Of a stretch of DNA of 64,000 bases, positions 46,819-56,903 are shown one piece after another. This DNA is from Mariniflexile jejuense (GTDB lineage Bacteria; Bacteroidota; Bacteroidia; Flavobacteriales; Flavobacteriaceae). Position 1 is the stretch's first letter, and each line of letters starts with the position of its first letter. The stretch lies in contig NZ_JBHTJI010000001.1 of the NCBI RefSeq assembly GCF_042675665.1, positions 1,984,001 through 2,048,000 on the forward strand. The letters run 5' to 3'. Position numbers and translations under genes: made by a program. The notes under the pieces are model-generated. The model saw only the letters and a program-made list of their open reading frames with translations, made no database searches and had not been told where the DNA came from.

Positions 46819-48939
46819 TTATTCTGAAGCGTGACCGTAACCTTGGGTTATATGCCCGTAAGATTGCTCTAAAGTTGCTGACGGTATTGCTCTAATATAG
46901 CGTGGTGGTTGTCCTGCTGTATAATAAGAATCAGGATATCCCTTAAATATATCAGATGTATACTGACTTTCATTTGCAATAATATTTGCACCCCAAGGTG
47001 CTTTAACATAACCTTGTGCTTGTAAAGCTAAAGCAACTGGTCCATTTGGATCGATATACTCATATAATCCTCTAATAGCTAAGTTTACTTTATTACTAGG
47101 TAATGTACTAATATAATCTGTCCAAGTATCGCTAGTTCCTCTCCAACCTGGTACTAATACTGGATATTTTGGGTCTGCAGTAGTAATTCCAGCAGGTGTT
47201 TGCGCTGTTAATAATTTTAATGATGGATCAATTTCTGTTTTAATGTTTACATATTTTGTCCAAACATAATTAGAAATTGTCATACCTGTTTCTGGAAACG
47301 TATAATATCCGTTCGTTTTCAGACCATTGACCATCGCTATTTGTCTATCACGTAATTTTTTTATACGTTCTGGCATTTTACCATAAAGCGTCATGTCCCA
47401 ACGTGTTTTACCTTCACCTGCAAGCTCCAATTTACGTTCAAAAGCGATTGCATCTATTAATGCTTGACCTGATTTACCATCAACATAGCTGGTAACAAAC
47501 GTCGCTTGATCTGCTGTTGAAAATGCGCGACTACGTACTTTTTTGAAATATGTTTTTGCTGTAACCTCATCACCTGTTGCTGCGGCTGCATAAGCTAAAT
47601 CTAGCATCACATCAGCCATACGTAATTGTTGCCAATTACATCCAGATTGACGTTGTTTAGCTTCATACGGATCTTTAAATCGGGCTTCATCTAACTTGTT
47701 CATAGCTAAACCTCCTTTTTCACGACTACCTGGTGCAAAGTTCATTAATATTTCTGAAGCTTTACCAGAGTTTCCTGTTACACATGCTGTAACATCGCGT
47801 CTTTTATCGTTTGGTTGAAAATCTCCGTAGTAAAAACTTGCATAAATACGTGCTTGACCATAGTTTTTAGCTGGATAACCATTAGAACCTGGACCACCAG
47901 ATGGACGTCCAAATGAATATGGAAAATCGGAGTTATAACCTTGAGTATATCCTGATTCGTATAATGATTCTGGACTCACTTCTAGATCCATTAAATATTG
48001 GAAATTACGTTGAAACGGATTGTTAAAACTAGCACCCCTTGAATCAGTTTCAATTAAACGTGCAGTTCCTGCGTTTTCTACAGCTTTTAAATAGTAATTT
48101 TTTGCAGTTGTCATAAAAGTTTGCCAATCGCTTCTTCTTACGTATTTAGCTTTCCATGTGTCATTTTCAATACCAATTTGATCGAATGATACACTACCAT
48201 AATTAAAATCAGTACGTCTTAATTGGTATCCTGCTGCATCAAATGCTAATCGTCCTATCAAAGCATATCCATAGGTTCCTGAAAAACGCTCTGCATTTAA
48301 CCCACCTTCTCCCAAACGGTACATTAATGGCACTACTTTTTTAAGAGCTTCTATTTCTCTTTCATAAACAATATCTCTTGAAGTTAACCCTAAAGTATCT
48401 GTTTGTGATTTGGTTCTTAAAGGGTAATCAAAATATGGAACATCGCCAAAATAACGCACTAGTAATTTATAACAAGTTGCTCGTGCTACAAGTGCTTCTC
48501 CATATATTTGTGTCCAAGCACTAGGTATTCCTGCTGTTTTTGCTTTTTGATATGCATCTTTACCGTCTAGAGATTCTAAGATAATATTACAACGGTTAAT
48601 AATTCGAAAACATTCATTCCATGTTGGTCGTGCATTGGAATCATCAATAAGATGCTCGGATGCAAATAACCCTTCTGGTATGTGACGCGATTGTGAACTG
48701 TAATTTTCTGGATGACATTCAGAATCTGAACCCACTACTTCTGTTTCATAATAAAGTAATCTGTCTAAGTCATACCAAATATTATAAATACCTGACAATA
48801 CTTTTTGTGCATCTTCTGGTGATGCTAATACAAAATCCTCATCTACATTTGATGGAGCTTCAACGTCCAAAAAATCTTTTTGGCAAGCAGTAGTTACCAT
48901 CATAAGTACCGCCATTAATATATAAACTAATTTTTTCAT
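46819..48939 (-). CDS. SusD/RagB family glycan-binding lipoprotein (pair 4)
   Basis: A 706-residue SusD homologue, markedly longer than the other three in the window. The ATG at 48939 (MKKLVYILMAV) is preferred over a TTG nine bases earlier. Lipobox VTTACQKDFLDVEAPS, then DAQKVLSGIYNIWYDL, ALVARATCYKLLVRYFGDVPYFDYP, MADVMLDLAYAAAATGDE and IAFERKLELAGEGKTRWDMTLYGKM. The extra length lies in the middle and in a tyrosine/glycine-rich tail ending GHITQGYGHASE. It pairs with the SusC 21 bp upstream. Confidence 0.94.
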   Translation of the reverse strand: MKKLVYILMAVLMMVTTACQKDFLDVEAPSNVDEDFVLASPEDAQKVLSGIYNIWYDLDRLLYYETEVVGSDSECHPENYSSQSRHIPEGLFASEHLIDDSNARPTWNECFRIINRCNIILESLDGKDAYQKAKTAGIPSAWTQIYGEALVARATCYKLLVRYFGDVPYFDYPLRTKSQTDTLGLTSRDIVYEREIEALKKVVPLMYRLGEGGLNAERFSGTYGYALIGRLAFDAAGYQLRRTDFNYGSVSFDQIGIENDTWKAKYVRRSDWQTFMTTAKNYYLKAVENAGTARLIETDSRGASFNNPFQRNFQYLMDLEVSPESLYESGYTQGYNSDFPYSFGRPSGGPGSNGYPAKNYGQARIYASFYYGDFQPNDKRRDVTACVTGNSGKASEILMNFAPGSREKGGLAMNKLDEARFKDPYEAKQRQSGCNWQQLRMADVMLDLAYAAAATGDEVTAKTYFKKVRSRAFSTADQATFVTSYVDGKSGQALIDAIAFERKLELAGEGKTRWDMTLYGKMPERIKKLRDRQIAMVNGLKTNGYYTFPETGMTISNYVWTKYVNIKTEIDPSLKLLTAQTPAGITTADPKYPVLVPGWRGTSDTWTDYISTLPSNKVNLAIRGLYEYIDPNGPVALALQAQGYVKAPWGANIIANESQYTSDIFKGYPDSYYTAGQPPRYIRAIPSATLEQSYGHITQGYGHASE

Positions 48940-48960
48940 GATTTTCAATTTTTTATTAGA

Positions 48961-51900
48961 TTAAAATTCAACATTTACACCAAATGTAAATGTACGAGAA
49001 CGTGGATAAGACCCAAAATCTAACCCAGGTGTTGGGTAGAATTGACTTCTTGTTGCATCTGTATTTACCTCAGGATCAAAACCATTATACCCTGTTATAG
49101 TAAATACATTGTACACAGAACCATATACTCGGAATCTGTTAATTCCAAATCTATCAACAACCGACTTAGATAATGTATATCCTAAAGTTGCAGTGTTCAA
49201 CCTTAAAAAAGAGCCATCTTCAATAGCAAAAGTAGATACTATAGTGCTTTCTGGGTAAGGCAAATGTGTTGTAGCATTAGCATTAAGCGCATCTAATGCT
49301 GCTGGGTCTAAAACTTTGGTTAACTGCCCATTTATAATATCATAAATTTTATAATGACCTGCTAACTCTTGGTATCTATTTCTATATAAACCAGCTTCTT
49401 TATTTCCTAAATATGCTTGTTGATGTGTTGCATTATAAATATCGTTTCCAACGCTCCAGTTAAAGTTTAAAGCAAAATCAAACGCTTTATAGTTTCCTGA
49501 TAAACTAAAACCACCTGTATGTGCTGGATTTACATCACCAATAATTGTAATATCTTGATCATCAATTAATCCATCGCCATTTAAATCTTTTGCTTTTTGA
49601 ACTCCTGGATAAGCTGTTTGCGATCCTGGTTTGTTTGAGTTTGTACCATATACAAACCCTAATACACCACTAGCATAATCTGCTACTCCTGACTTTAAAG
49701 TGTATATTTGAGTGGTTGGATTATAATCAAAATCATCTGTAGTATACCATCCATCGTGTGTATAGCCTCTAATTAAACCAACTGGCTTACCTACTTCAAA
49801 CACATAATCTTCTCTTGGGTTTTGTGCTACACCACCCCAACCGGAGCCGTAAGATCCCTCTACCCCATCGGCTAATTTATCAATATTTCCTTTATTAACG
49901 TTTACGTTAATACTGGCTTGTAAATTAAAATCTTCGGAGGTTACTAGATCTGCATTTAATGAAATCTCGATACCTTTATTACTGGTTTGTCCAATGTTTT
50001 CTTGTGTGAATTCAAAACCTGTGATACCTGATACTGGTGATACTAATAATAAATCTTTAACCGTATTTTTATAAACCTCGATAGTACCAGAAAGTTTACT
50101 ATTTAAAATAGAAAAATCTACACCTAAGTTTCTTGTAATGGTTGTTTCCCATTTTAAATCTGGGTTTGCTAACAATGCAGATGCTGGAGTATAGTTAGGC
50201 TGTAGCACTTCATTTATAGAATATGTACCAACACCAGAAGCCCAACTTTGTTTCCATAATTCTGAACTTATGGCATCGCTACCTACTGAACCGTAAGATA
50301 AACGCACTTTAAGATCATCAATCCAAGTAGCTTCTTTTAAGAAATCTTCTTTTGAAGCTCTCCATGCTAAAGCGGCAGCTGGAAAATACCCCCAACGATT
50401 ACTTGGTGCGAACCTTGAAGATCCATCAGCACGCAATGTAGCAGTTAACAAATACTTATCTAATAATGAATAATTTACACGTCCAAAATATGATTGCAAT
50501 CTGTTGGCAGGTGCTACATTTGAAAAGAAGAAGTTTTGATCACCTTGAGTGGTATCATAATCTCGTAAGTTTGCAAAAGCTCTGTCTGCATCATAGGCTT
50601 TTGGATATCTAACGCCTCTGGCATCAATACTTTCAGAACCAGAATCGGCAACCTCCATACCTGCAAGTAAACTTAACTTGTGGTCATCGCCTAAACCTTG
50701 TACTTCATAGTTTAAGGTATTTACCCAACGTAAATTCCAACCTTCGCTTGATACTAAACGTGCATTACCACCAAATGTTTTTTCTCCAGTTGAAGGATTT
50801 ATGTAGTTATTAGCATAAGCACCTGTCCAAACTTTTCGTCTACTCCAGTTAACACTTAAACCTAAATCTGTTTTTGCAGTAAGTCCTTCTAGTATTTTCC
50901 AACTTAAAGCTGAATTTGCTACCAAAGAACGTTTGGTGTTTGAATTAAAATTATCGTTTAATATAGCTGCTGGATTAAATGCATCTTGTAAAATACTGTT
51001 ATAATCTCCTAATTGAGAGTTTGAAGTAACATCTAAATCTCCTAACACATCGACAGTATTAATAGGGCGGAAATAATAAGCGGTTGAGTTACCATCATTA
51101 TCTAACTCCTTTTCTTGGGCATAACGTGTATTTAAAGAGAAATCTAATTTGCTACCTAATTTTTGATCCAATTTAAGTGACACATTACTTCTTTCGTAGC
51201 CTGAACCAACTTTATTTCCTTCTTGGTCTAGGTGGTTAAAAGCTAATAAATATCTAGTATTTTCATTTCCACTACTTAAATTAAAGTTATGATTATGAGT
51301 AAAAGCACTATTATACAATTCTTTGGTGTAATCTCTACTTTTAACAGTTTTATAATAATCTATACCCGCGGTATTACTTCCACTTTGAGAACCAATAAGC
51401 CATAGCTTTTCCCATGCGTCTCTATATTGAGAACCAATAGCATCTGCATAAGCCCAGTTGTAGGCTATATAATCATACCCATTCATTACAGGTATGTATT
51501 TAGGTATTACACTATATTGAGTATAACCGTCATAAGTAACGGTTGTCTTCCCTACTTTACCACTTTTTGTTGTTACTATAATTACACCATTTGCACCCCT
51601 TGCTCCATAAATGGCTGTTGAAGAGGCATCTTTAAGTACGTCAATACTTTGAATTTGGCTACCAGGTATATTACTAATAGAACTTACAGGGAATCCATCC
51701 ACAATAAAAAGAGGTTGATTACTTTGAGAAATTGAACCTCCTCCTCTTACTCGAATTGAAATATTAGCTCCTGGTCGTCCATCTTGAGTTGTAACATTTA
51801 CACCAGGCAGCTTGCCTTGTAAAGCTTGGGCTGCATCTGGAACAGGCACTGCTGCTAACTTTTCTCCTGTAACAGATGAAATTGCACCAGTAACATCTCT

Positions 51901-52254
51901 TCTTGTTGTGCTTCCATATCCTATTACAACAACTTCATCTAATTGGCTACTATCAGTAACCAAAGATATATTTATAGTTGATTTTCCTGAAACAGAAATT
52001 TCTTGAGTTTTAAAACCTAGAAAACTAAATACTAGTATATCTTTTGAATTGGCGTTAATAGAAAAATTTCCGTCAAAATCTGTAGCAGTCCCTTTGGTTG
52101 TATTTTTAATTATAATTGATACTCCTGGAAGTGGAACTCCCGTCTCGTCTGTTACCGTACCTTTTACACTAGATACGTTTTGCGCATAATTTGGCAAATA
52201 AAATAATATCCCTAAAAGAAGGAAATAATATTTAAAATTCTTTTTTGTTTTCAT
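48961..52254 (-). CDS. SusC-like TonB-dependent outer membrane transporter (pair 4)
   Basis: A 1097-residue SusC homologue. The start MKTKKNFKYYF at 52254 gives a proper signal peptide (LPNYAQ); an upstream in-frame ATG at 52317 would add 21 polar residues and is possible but less likely. After the CarboxypepD_reg-like domain (VKGTVTDETGVPLPGVSIII) come LDEVVVIGYGSTTRRDVTGA, QPLFIVDGFPVSS, and SIDVLKDASSTAIYGARGANG. The barrel ends in TFTFGVNVEF. It is the only SusC here whose promoter lacks the direct repeat and instead has the LacI-type palindrome adjoining the -7 box. Confidence 0.96.
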   Translation of the reverse strand: MKTKKNFKYYFLLLGILFYLPNYAQNVSSVKGTVTDETGVPLPGVSIIIKNTTKGTATDFDGNFSINANSKDILVFSFLGFKTQEISVSGKSTINISLVTDSSQLDEVVVIGYGSTTRRDVTGAISSVTGEKLAAVPVPDAAQALQGKLPGVNVTTQDGRPGANISIRVRGGGSISQSNQPLFIVDGFPVSSISNIPGSQIQSIDVLKDASSTAIYGARGANGVIIVTTKSGKVGKTTVTYDGYTQYSVIPKYIPVMNGYDYIAYNWAYADAIGSQYRDAWEKLWLIGSQSGSNTAGIDYYKTVKSRDYTKELYNSAFTHNHNFNLSSGNENTRYLLAFNHLDQEGNKVGSGYERSNVSLKLDQKLGSKLDFSLNTRYAQEKELDNDGNSTAYYFRPINTVDVLGDLDVTSNSQLGDYNSILQDAFNPAAILNDNFNSNTKRSLVANSALSWKILEGLTAKTDLGLSVNWSRRKVWTGAYANNYINPSTGEKTFGGNARLVSSEGWNLRWVNTLNYEVQGLGDDHKLSLLAGMEVADSGSESIDARGVRYPKAYDADRAFANLRDYDTTQGDQNFFFSNVAPANRLQSYFGRVNYSLLDKYLLTATLRADGSSRFAPSNRWGYFPAAALAWRASKEDFLKEATWIDDLKVRLSYGSVGSDAISSELWKQSWASGVGTYSINEVLQPNYTPASALLANPDLKWETTITRNLGVDFSILNSKLSGTIEVYKNTVKDLLLVSPVSGITGFEFTQENIGQTSNKGIEISLNADLVTSEDFNLQASINVNVNKGNIDKLADGVEGSYGSGWGGVAQNPREDYVFEVGKPVGLIRGYTHDGWYTTDDFDYNPTTQIYTLKSGVADYASGVLGFVYGTNSNKPGSQTAYPGVQKAKDLNGDGLIDDQDITIIGDVNPAHTGGFSLSGNYKAFDFALNFNWSVGNDIYNATHQQAYLGNKEAGLYRNRYQELAGHYKIYDIINGQLTKVLDPAALDALNANATTHLPYPESTIVSTFAIEDGSFLRLNTATLGYTLSKSVVDRFGINRFRVYGSVYNVFTITGYNGFDPEVNTDATRSQFYPTPGLDFGSYPRSRTFTFGVNVEF

Positions 52255-52496
52255 ACTTAATTGTTTAGTTTGGCTTTGTTTTAATTGTTTTTTCTTTTGA
52301 TAGTTTTTTTCACTCATAGGCTTAAATTGGTTTATTTTAATAGTATACTGGTTGGAAAATATATTTTGAACAGTACTTAATTTCTTATTAAAAACTCTTA
52401 AAAGACTTAATGAAATAGAAATGCGGTATCTTTATTTTACGCATGAAAAATTTAAATAATCATTAAAAAAAATATTCATTATTTTCAATTAATAAT

Positions 52497-52518
52497 TGCA
52501 ATCGATTACACAAAAATA
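52497..52518 (-). promoter_or_regulatory. LacI-type operator abutting -7 box of SusC pair 4
   Basis: Palindrome TGCAATCGATTACA (52497-52510; 13 of 14 to the perfect site at 60848), directly followed on the plus strand by CAAAAATA (52511-52518), which on the minus strand is TATTTTTG, an exact -7 box. A CAA at 52543-52545 (TTG on minus) is a possible -33 at 24-bp spacing. The operator would cover about -4 to +10, consistent with repression. The rest of 52255-52690 shows no gene. Confidence 0.75.
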
Positions 52519-52690
52519 AAAAAAATTATATATATTGCATTACAATTCTTAATTTTTTCTTAAAAAATTCACACTGTAAAATAGCACTGGCAGTTTTATT
52601 TCTAAGCGTTGATGCATTTAACAAAAAAATGTTAAAATGTTTCAAACAAATTAATAAGTTTACATTCTTAAATAAAAGGACTAATAACTC

Positions 52691-53719
52691 ATGAATAAAA
52701 AAACAACCATTTATGATATAGCAGAAAAACTTAATATTACAGCTGCTACTGTATCAAGAGCTTTAAATGGTAATACTAAAATTAGTGAAGCTACTCGCAA
52801 GCTAGTTAACGACACAGCTAAAGAAATGAATTATGAACAAAATAAACTTGCTTTGGCTCTTAAAAGTGGTAAAAGTTTCAATATTGGTGTTATTGTCCCG
52901 CGTATTGATAGTAATTTTTTTGCGTCAGTTATTAGAGGTATTGAAGAAGAATTATACCCACATGGATATCATGTTATTATATGCCAAACCCATGACCAAG
53001 AAAATTTAGAAATTGAAAACATAAATTCCTTACTTAATGCGCAGGTAGATGGTATTTTAATGTCTATATCTAATGCTAAATTAGAAACTAGTGAACACTT
53101 TCAAAAGCTTCTTAGGAAAGGTGTTCCACTAATATTTTTTGACAGAAAAAAAGATATACCTGGCGTAAGCTCTGTTACTATTGATGATTTTAAAGGTGCT
53201 TATGATGCTACTAAGCATTTAATAAATCAAGGTTGTAAGCGTATTGCTCATTTATCAAACAATAGAGAAATGCAAATTTTTAAAAATAGATATTTAGGTT
53301 ACAAACAAGCCCTTATTGATAGTGGTATTGAATTTGATGAAAGTATTGTTATAGAAACAATGAGTAAAGTTTTGGAAGGTAGAAAAACCACTAAACTACT
53401 TTTAAATATGAATTATCCTCCTGATGCTATATTTTCTTCAAGTGATTTTACAGCACTAGGTGCTATTGAAGAAATAAAGGCACATGGTTTAAAAATTCCA
53501 GAAGATGTAAGTGTAGTTGGTTTTAGTAATGAACCTTTCACTAGATTTATGGAACTTTCTATAACATCTGTAGACCAGTCACCAATTGAAATGGGTAGGA
53601 TAGCTGCAAAAGTTTTCTTAGAAGAAGCCAACAATAGTAAAAAAATTAAATCTGAGAAACGAGTTGTTTTATCACCAGAATTAATTATCAGAGACTCTTC
53701 CTTAAAACTAAAAAACTAA
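52691..53719 (+). CDS. LacI-family transcriptional regulator
   Basis: A 342-residue regulator: helix-turn-helix at residues 4-24 (TIYDIAEKLNITAATVSRAL), hinge helix KLALALKSGKS, then a periplasmic-binding-protein-like effector domain (IGVIVPRIDSNFFASVIRGI, PLIFFDRKKDIPGVSSVTID, DAIFSSSDFTALGAIEEIKA, SVDQSPIEMGRIAAK). It lies between SusCD pair 4 and the uronate catabolic operon, both of which carry an AATCGATT palindrome at the promoter, so it is the natural candidate to bind it. The inducer is presumably an intermediate of uronate breakdown. It is convergent with uxaA. Confidence 0.92.
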   Translation: MNKKTTIYDIAEKLNITAATVSRALNGNTKISEATRKLVNDTAKEMNYEQNKLALALKSGKSFNIGVIVPRIDSNFFASVIRGIEEELYPHGYHVIICQTHDQENLEIENINSLLNAQVDGILMSISNAKLETSEHFQKLLRKGVPLIFFDRKKDIPGVSSVTIDDFKGAYDATKHLINQGCKRIAHLSNNREMQIFKNRYLGYKQALIDSGIEFDESIVIETMSKVLEGRKTTKLLLNMNYPPDAIFSSSDFTALGAIEEIKAHGLKIPEDVSVVGFSNEPFTRFMELSITSVDQSPIEMGRIAAKVFLEEANNSKKIKSEKRVVLSPELIIRDSSLKLKN

Positions 53720-53733
53720 TAGATAATTACATA

Positions 53734-53764
53734 AAAAAACCAAGATAAATGTCTTGGTTTTTTT
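53734..53764. terminator. Bidirectional terminator between lacI-type gene and uxaA
   Basis: AAAAACCAAGA (about 53735-53745) and TCTTGGTTTTT (about 53753-53763) form an 11-bp stem with a 7-nt loop, A-run before and T-run after, suited to end both convergent transcripts. Confidence 0.85.
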
Positions 53765-53785
53765 ATGCTTGATTTTATTAAGTTC

Positions 53786-55393
53786 TTATAATGACACACC
53801 TCGTCTCCAAGGAATAAAATCATTTTGATTTAGTAATTTTGCTTTGGTTTGTACTTTACCACTTGCAACTTCAATAATAAACCCTAACATTTCATCTGCC
53901 ATTTCTTCAATGGTTTTTTCACCACGTATTACTGCACCTGTTTCAATATCGATGATATCTGGCATACGTTCTTTAAGCTCTGTATTTGAAGACACTTTAA
54001 TAATTGGCGCAATTGGGTTTCCTGTTGGTGTTCCTAAACCTGTGGTAAATAATACCACATTAGCTCCAGAACCTACCATTGCTGTAGTGCTTTCTACATC
54101 ATTACCTGGTGTACATAATAAGTTTAATCCTGGTTTAGTAATGTATTCACCATAATCTAAAACATCTTGTACTGGTGATGTACCACCTTTTTTAGCAGCA
54201 CCTGCCGATTTCATAGCATCGGTAATTAAACCGTCTTTTATGTTACCAGGTGATGGATTCATATCAAAACCAGATCCTGCATCAACTACTGATTTTTCAT
54301 AAGCTTTCATAAGCTTTAAAAACTTCTCGCCTTTTTCATCTTCCACACAACGGTTAACTAATTCTTGCTCTACACCACATAATTCTGGGAATTCTGATAA
54401 AATAGCTGTACCATTTAAAGCTGATAACATATCGGAAACAACACCTAACGTTGGATTTGCCGATATACCTGAAAATCCGTCTGAACCTCCACACTCTAAT
54501 CCTACTCGTAATTTAGATAATGGCGCTGGTTTTCGTTCTGCAACGTTGGCTACTTTAATAGCTTCAAAAGATTCTTTTACAATAGCAGTAAGCATTTCTT
54601 CCACTGTACCCATTTTTTGTTGTTCAAACATAAGAACAGGCTTGTTTAAGTTAGGATTGATATTTTTCAATGCTTCTTTAAACACACTTATTTGAAGGTT
54701 TTGACACCCTAAACTCAATACGGTTGCTCCTGCTACATTTGGATTGTTTACATAGCCTGCCAATAATTTAGCTAGACTTTCAGAATCTTGACGAATACCA
54801 CCACAACCTCCTGGATGCGTTATAAATTTCACATCTATATTATCAAAAACATCTGTTGTTGTTGAAGCGACTTCAGTTTCTTCATTACCACTTACTAACG
54901 AGCGTAATAAGGTTTGATATGGGTTTACTTTTTGCTTTAAAAGTTCTTTTTCAAAAACATCTTTTAAAATTTCAATGTTTCGGTTTTCACAAAAAACTAA
55001 TGGAAAAAATAGCCATACGTTTTCTGTTCCTACTTGCCCATCTTCTCTGTGGTATCCTAAAAAGGTTTTATCTTTCCATTTATCAACATTTGGTGCTGTC
55101 CATGTAAAAGTTTCAGTTCTTCCAAATACTTTTTCGCTTTGATGTTTTACATTTTCAGTTGTTAACACATCACCTTTTTCAATAACACCATTAGCTGAAC
55201 CTACTAAAACACCATACATAATGATTCTGTCTCCAGATTCAAATTTTTGTAAAGCAATTTTATGTTTTGACTTAGTGTCTGATAATACTTTAACATCTTC
55301 TCCTTCAAAAGAAATAATTTCTCCTGCGGTTAAATTTACTAAAGCAACTGCAACATTATCGGATGCATTTACTTTCATTATTTTCTTTTGCAT
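53786..55393 (-). CDS. uxaA: Altronate dehydratase
   Basis: A 535-residue cytosolic enzyme that dehydrates D-altronate to 2-keto-3-deoxygluconate (KDG), the last step of the Uxa route from galacturonate. The N-terminal SAF domain (NVAVALVNLTAGEIISFEGEDV) is followed by the dehydratase core with GYHREDGQVGTENVWLFFP, THPGGCGGIRQDSESLA, VLSLGCQNLQ and LRVGLECGGSDGFSG, whose Cys residues fit the iron-dependent family. It ends the kduD-uxaC-exuT-uxaB-uxaA operon, 24 bp after uxaB. Confidence 0.95.
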   Translation of the reverse strand: MQKKIMKVNASDNVAVALVNLTAGEIISFEGEDVKVLSDTKSKHKIALQKFESGDRIIMYGVLVGSANGVIEKGDVLTTENVKHQSEKVFGRTETFTWTAPNVDKWKDKTFLGYHREDGQVGTENVWLFFPLVFCENRNIEILKDVFEKELLKQKVNPYQTLLRSLVSGNEETEVASTTTDVFDNIDVKFITHPGGCGGIRQDSESLAKLLAGYVNNPNVAGATVLSLGCQNLQISVFKEALKNINPNLNKPVLMFEQQKMGTVEEMLTAIVKESFEAIKVANVAERKPAPLSKLRVGLECGGSDGFSGISANPTLGVVSDMLSALNGTAILSEFPELCGVEQELVNRCVEDEKGEKFLKLMKAYEKSVVDAGSGFDMNPSPGNIKDGLITDAMKSAGAAKKGGTSPVQDVLDYGEYITKPGLNLLCTPGNDVESTTAMVGSGANVVLFTTGLGTPTGNPIAPIIKVSSNTELKERMPDIIDIETGAVIRGEKTIEEMADEMLGFIIEVASGKVQTKAKLLNQNDFIPWRRGVSL

Positions 55394-55417
55394 ACTAATA
55401 ATTTAAATTAGTTCTGT

Positions 55418-56872
55418 TTAAAACTTTTTGCTGTAATTAGCAAATCCTGCTTCAATACCATTAGCATCAATTTCTTTTAGAGCTAAAGCAACTGCTTCAG
55501 TTAAGTTTTCAACTTTGGTTAAATCTTCACCCCAATAATCACTTATACTTAATGCATTTTTAGCTACTTCAGTATAATCATTTGATTTCCATATTTTAGC
55601 AAATGTTGCCACAATATCATCGCTGTCTTGAACTGGTAACGCTTCACCATTCCAAGTACCTTTGTAAAAACGTATTAAACTTGCAAACGCAAATGTTAGA
55701 TTGGTTGGAAGTTTTTTGTTGATTTTTACATAGCCTAATAAACTTGGTAGTACGCGTACTGTAAACTTTGAGATTGAATTTAAAGCAATGCTTGATAGGT
55801 TGTGAATGATGAATGGATTTCTGAAACGATCGAAAATTTCATCAGAGAAACTGTTTAATTCGTTTCTATCCATTTCAAGGGTGTCGCTAATTTCGTCAAA
55901 AACCGCTTTATGTATGAATGGACCTGTAAATTCGTTATCTACAGATTGTTTTACTGTTTTGTTTCCATAAAGCAATGAAAAAGGTACCATGGCGGTGTGT
56001 GCACCGTTTAAAATACGAACTTTTCTAGTACGGTAAGGTTGCATATCATCAACAATCTTAACATCTAAACTTGTTTTATGGAATGGTAATTTTGCTTTCA
56101 AATCATTACCCCCTTCAATTACCCAAAGTAAAAATACTTCGGCTGCTACTATTAAATTATCTGAATAATCTAATTGTGCATTGTAAGCTTCTATTTCATC
56201 TTTTGGATACCCTGGAACAATTCTATCAACCAATGTGCTGTGGAAAGCATTACTTTCTAAAAGCCATGTTTTGAAGTCATCACCTAAATTCCAATCGATT
56301 ACATACTTTAATATAATTTCTTTTAAAGTTTCAGAATTGTGGTTAATTAATTCACAAGGAATGATAGTTAAACCTTTACCTGCATCGCCATTGAAATGTT
56401 TGAAACGTTCGTGTAAAAGCACTGTTAATTTTGCTGGAAATGAACTTGGAGGTTGCATTTCTGCCGTATCTGAACCTACATAAGCAATACCTGCTTCGGT
56501 AGTATTAGAAATAATAAACTCTAACGATGGTTCTTTAGCTAAACTTAAGTAATCTTGAAAATTAGCATATGGATCTACCGCTTTTACGATGTTAGAAATT
56601 AATTCAACATCTTGAATTTCTTCACCTTTTTTAACTCCTTTCATGAAAAGCGTATACAACCCGTCTTGATCGTTTAGCATGTTTACTAAACCTCTGTCAA
56701 TTGGTTGTACTACTGCAATACCTGCGTTAAAATCGGCTTTTTTATTTAGTTCTTGGAATGCATATCCAATAAACGCCCTAAGGAAATTTCCTTCACCAAA
56801 TTGTACTATTTTAATTGGAAGTTTTTCTTCCAAACCTACATTTTTTCTATTTAATTTTTTAATTGTTGTCAT
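55418..56872 (-). CDS. uxaB: Tagaturonate reductase (altronate oxidoreductase)
   Basis: A 484-residue NAD-dependent long-chain polyol dehydrogenase. The Rossmann start IVQFGEGNFLRAFIGYA and central KVRILNGAHTAMVP segment with FIHKAVFDEI match UxaB/UxuB-type enzymes. UxaB (tagaturonate to altronate) is preferred over fructuronate reductase because of the uxaA partner rather than uxuA. It lies 31 bp after exuT. Confidence 0.93.
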   Translation of the reverse strand: MTTIKKLNRKNVGLEEKLPIKIVQFGEGNFLRAFIGYAFQELNKKADFNAGIAVVQPIDRGLVNMLNDQDGLYTLFMKGVKKGEEIQDVELISNIVKAVDPYANFQDYLSLAKEPSLEFIISNTTEAGIAYVGSDTAEMQPPSSFPAKLTVLLHERFKHFNGDAGKGLTIIPCELINHNSETLKEIILKYVIDWNLGDDFKTWLLESNAFHSTLVDRIVPGYPKDEIEAYNAQLDYSDNLIVAAEVFLLWVIEGGNDLKAKLPFHKTSLDVKIVDDMQPYRTRKVRILNGAHTAMVPFSLLYGNKTVKQSVDNEFTGPFIHKAVFDEISDTLEMDRNELNSFSDEIFDRFRNPFIIHNLSSIALNSISKFTVRVLPSLLGYVKINKKLPTNLTFAFASLIRFYKGTWNGEALPVQDSDDIVATFAKIWKSNDYTEVAKNALSISDYWGEDLTKVENLTEAVALALKEIDANGIEAGFANYSKKF

Positions 56873-56903
56873 TTTAATATTTATGAATAATAAAAATTAT
56901 TTT

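Noticed and set aside
52255..52317. 21-residue N-terminal extension of SusC pair 4
   Set aside because: The extension is Lys/Gln-rich and would precede a complete signal peptide beginning MKTKKNFKYY; the internal ATG is more likely.
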